Assembly (NCBI GenBank): GCA_046733355.1
Contig: JBKPOZ010000022.1
Coordinates: forward strand, 43,091-107,090
Reading direction: 5' to 3'
Source: VAZQ01 sp046733355
GTDB lineage: Bacteria > Pseudomonadota > Alphaproteobacteria > Rhizobiales > Xanthobacteraceae
Length of the DNA: 64,000 nt
Positions 62,714 through 64,000 of this stretch are shown here, in pieces. Position 1 is the stretch's first letter. Every line of letters starts with the position of its first letter. The position numbers were made by a program, and so were the translations under genes. Under the pieces are notes generated by a model that saw only the letters and a list, made by a program, of their open reading frames with translations, made no database searches and was not told the DNA's origin.

Positions 62714-62848
62714 CGGCAATTCGCAGCACGAGCGGGTCATGCGGGGAGCGCCGCCCGCCGTCAAGCCGGTCACCGTCGTCCATGATCTTGCCGCCGCAGA
62801 AAATCATCACCATTCTGTTGCTCACGAGAGCAGAGCGAGGCAGCCACC

Positions 62849-63109
62849 ATGACCCAGACCTCCAATCGATTTCTCGATGAGATTGCACGGCTGATGAATG
62901 ACGCGGCGGGGGTCGCTTCCGGCGTGCGTCGGGAGTTCGACACCATGGTGCGCAATCAGGCCGATCGCATCCTGCGCGACCTCGATGTGGTCAAGCGCGA
63001 GGAATTCGAGGCGGTGAAGGAGATGGCGCGGCTCGCGCGCGAGGAGAACGAGGCCTTGCGTGCGCGCATCGAGACGCTCGAGGCAAAGCTCGGCCGCGGG
63101 AGCGGATAA
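62849..63109 (+). CDS. ubiK: Accessory factor UbiK family protein (BMFP/YqiC-like)
   Basis: 86 residues: N-terminal amphipathic part MTQTSNRFLDEIARLMNDAA and C-terminal coiled coil EEFEAVKEMARLAREENEAL, the classical UbiK layout. In E. coli it supports aerobic ubiquinone synthesis with UbiJ. Divergent from lgt, with 135 bases between the starts. Confidence 0.9.
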   Translation: MTQTSNRFLDEIARLMNDAAGVASGVRREFDTMVRNQADRILRDLDVVKREEFEAVKEMARLAREENEALRARIETLEAKLGRGSG

Positions 63110-63145
63110 CGCCCGTATTCTATAAGCGTGAGCAACGTTTCGTCA

Positions 63146-63246
63146 TTGCGGCCGAGGCCTGAAAGGCGGAGAGCCGGAATCCATACTCCCAGGACCACGG
63201 TGATGGATTCCGGGCTCGCCGCTGCGCGGCGCCCCGGAATGACGGG
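63146..63246. repeat. Palindromic intergenic repeat (family B)
   Basis: Same arrangement as 6396-6487: GCCGGAATCCATA, then ATGGATTCCGGGC, a GC-rich hairpin (CGCCGCTGCGCGGCG) and CCCGGAATGAC. Located in front of rplY, so it may lie in that gene's leader. Confidence 0.75.
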
Positions 63247-63306
63247 CTGTGTTGTTTTTGGGCACGCCTGCCGCTATAAGCCGCGCCCGAATTTCATGGG
63301 ATTGTG

Positions 63307-64000
63307 ATGGCGACCGTCAGACAAATGAAAGCGATGCCGCGGGCGAGCGCCGGCCGGGGCACCGCGCGCGCGGAGCGCCGCGCCGGCCGCGTGCCTGGCG
63401 TCATTTATGGCGACGGCAAGCCGCCCGTGAACGTCTCTGTCGATCACGCGGAGCTCAAGCAGCGCATCTATGGCGGCCGTTTTCTCACGACGATCTATGA
63501 GCTCGAGATCGACGGCGCCAAGCAGCGCGTGATCCCGCGCGATTTCCAGCTCGATCCGGTCAAGGATCTGCCGATTCATGTCGATTTCCTCCGCCTGGGC
63601 GAAGGTGCGCATATTCGCGTGCGCATACCGGTGCATGTGAAGAACGCGGACCAGGCGCCCGGGGTCAAGCGCGGGGGCACGGTGAACATCGTGACGCACT
63701 CGGTCGAGGTCGTGTGCGCTGCCGACGCTATCCCGGAATCAATCGAGGTCGACATTTCCGGTCTGGAAATCAATTACTCCAAGCATCTCGATGAGGTCAC
63801 GCTGCCGGCGGACGTGCGCGTCGTCGGCCGGCTCGATCAGACGCTGGTCACCATCGTACCGCCGTCAGGCTATGCGGAAGAGATGAAGGCTGCTGCGGAA
63901 GCGGCCGCGGCGGCGGCAGCGGCGGCAACCGCGGCTGCGGAAGCCGGCGTGCCTGCCGAAGCGGCACCGGGCGCGCCACCGGCTCCGGGCGCCCCTGCAC
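63307..64000 (+). CDS. rplY: 50S ribosomal protein L25/general stress protein Ctc, 3'-truncated
   Basis: Begins with ATG 63307 and stays open to the right edge (231 codons, no stop seen). L25-type N-terminus RRAGRVPGVIYGDGKPPVNV and HVDFLRLGEGAHIRVRIPVH, followed by the Ctc-type C-terminal beta domain (VEVDISGLEINYSKHLDEV, then TLPADVRVV). The tail becomes Ala/Pro-rich (AAAAAAAATAAAEAG, APGAPPAPGAP), as is common in Rhizobiales L25. It binds 5S rRNA in the large subunit. A pth gene would be expected beyond the window. Confidence 0.95.
   Translation, partial: MATVRQMKAMPRASAGRGTARAERRAGRVPGVIYGDGKPPVNVSVDHAELKQRIYGGRFLTTIYELEIDGAKQRVIPRDFQLDPVKDLPIHVDFLRLGEGAHIRVRIPVHVKNADQAPGVKRGGTVNIVTHSVEVVCAADAIPESIEVDISGLEINYSKHLDEVTLPADVRVVGRLDQTLVTIVPPSGYAEEMKAAAEAAAAAAAAATAAAEAGVPAEAAPGAPPAPGAPA

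Overview
The window looks like a chromosomal segment of a high-GC alphaproteobacterium of the order Hyphomicrobiales, close to Bradyrhizobiaceae/Xanthobacteraceae. The evidence is family content rather than a marker gene: a RegB/RegA (ActS/ActR) redox pair, an HWE-type kinase with CheB/CheR domains, a DUF6894 protein, an intracellular PHA depolymerase, a glnD/mutS neighbourhood, an lgt-midA-pgeF / prs / rplY block, and many dispersed palindromic intergenic repeats. No rRNA, tRNA or CRISPR array was recognised.

Layout. 1-7.5 kb: 3' part of an amidohydrolase of the carbamoylase/allantoate family, mutS, an OsmC-like protein, and a nitrate/sulfonate/taurine-type ABC importer on the minus strand. 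7.8-13.9 kb: glnD, a class A penicillin-binding protein, an Lrp-type regulator and a small conserved protein. 14.0-16.2 kb: ornithine aminotransferase followed by a guanidino-group hydrolase, which fits an arginine-to-ornithine-to-glutamate semialdehyde route. 16.5-21.0 kb: a complete carbohydrate-type ABC importer. 21.1-23.3 kb: a ketopantoate reductase-like protein and an FMN-dependent alpha-hydroxy acid dehydrogenase.

23.3-36.1 kb is different. It is gene-poor, visibly less G+C-rich in many stretches, and littered with remnants: an IS110-type transposase stub, a frameshifted peptidoglycan-binding protein, and pieces of a small alphaproteobacterial family. It also holds apparently intact accessory genes: a coiled-coil membrane protein, a transglutaminase-like cysteine proteinase, an ACP-like protein without the usual serine, a Tat-exported metallo-beta-lactamase-fold hydrolase, an exported acetamidase/formamidase-like protein and an M15-type peptidase. 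The same 21-bp repeat lies in inverted orientation at the two edges.

36.1-42.7 kb is a sensory block: DUF488, a Crp/Fnr regulator, DUF6894, an HWE kinase and a CheB-CheR protein that are split by a frameshift, and a second CheB whose zinc ribbon is a separate overlapping gene. 42.7-50.4 kb carries a class II aldolase, a YgjP-like metallopeptidase, a PHA depolymerase, an ABC-2 exporter and regB/regA. 50.4-58.8 kb carries ilvE, a MarR/OmpR/EnvZ-like operon, a methyltransferase, a frameshifted polysaccharide flippase, a TetR regulator, proC and a YbjN-like gene. 58.9-64 kb is housekeeping: prs, pgeF, midA, lgt, ubiK and the start of rplY.

Several genes carry single-base frameshifts, two of them next to short homopolymers, so sequencing or assembly error has to be excluded before any is called a pseudogene. 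I did not find an obviously complete, wholly new multi-gene system. The best candidates for new biology are the receptor-free CheB/CheR/HWE block, the serine-less ACP gene pair, and the arginine hydrolase/OAT pair.
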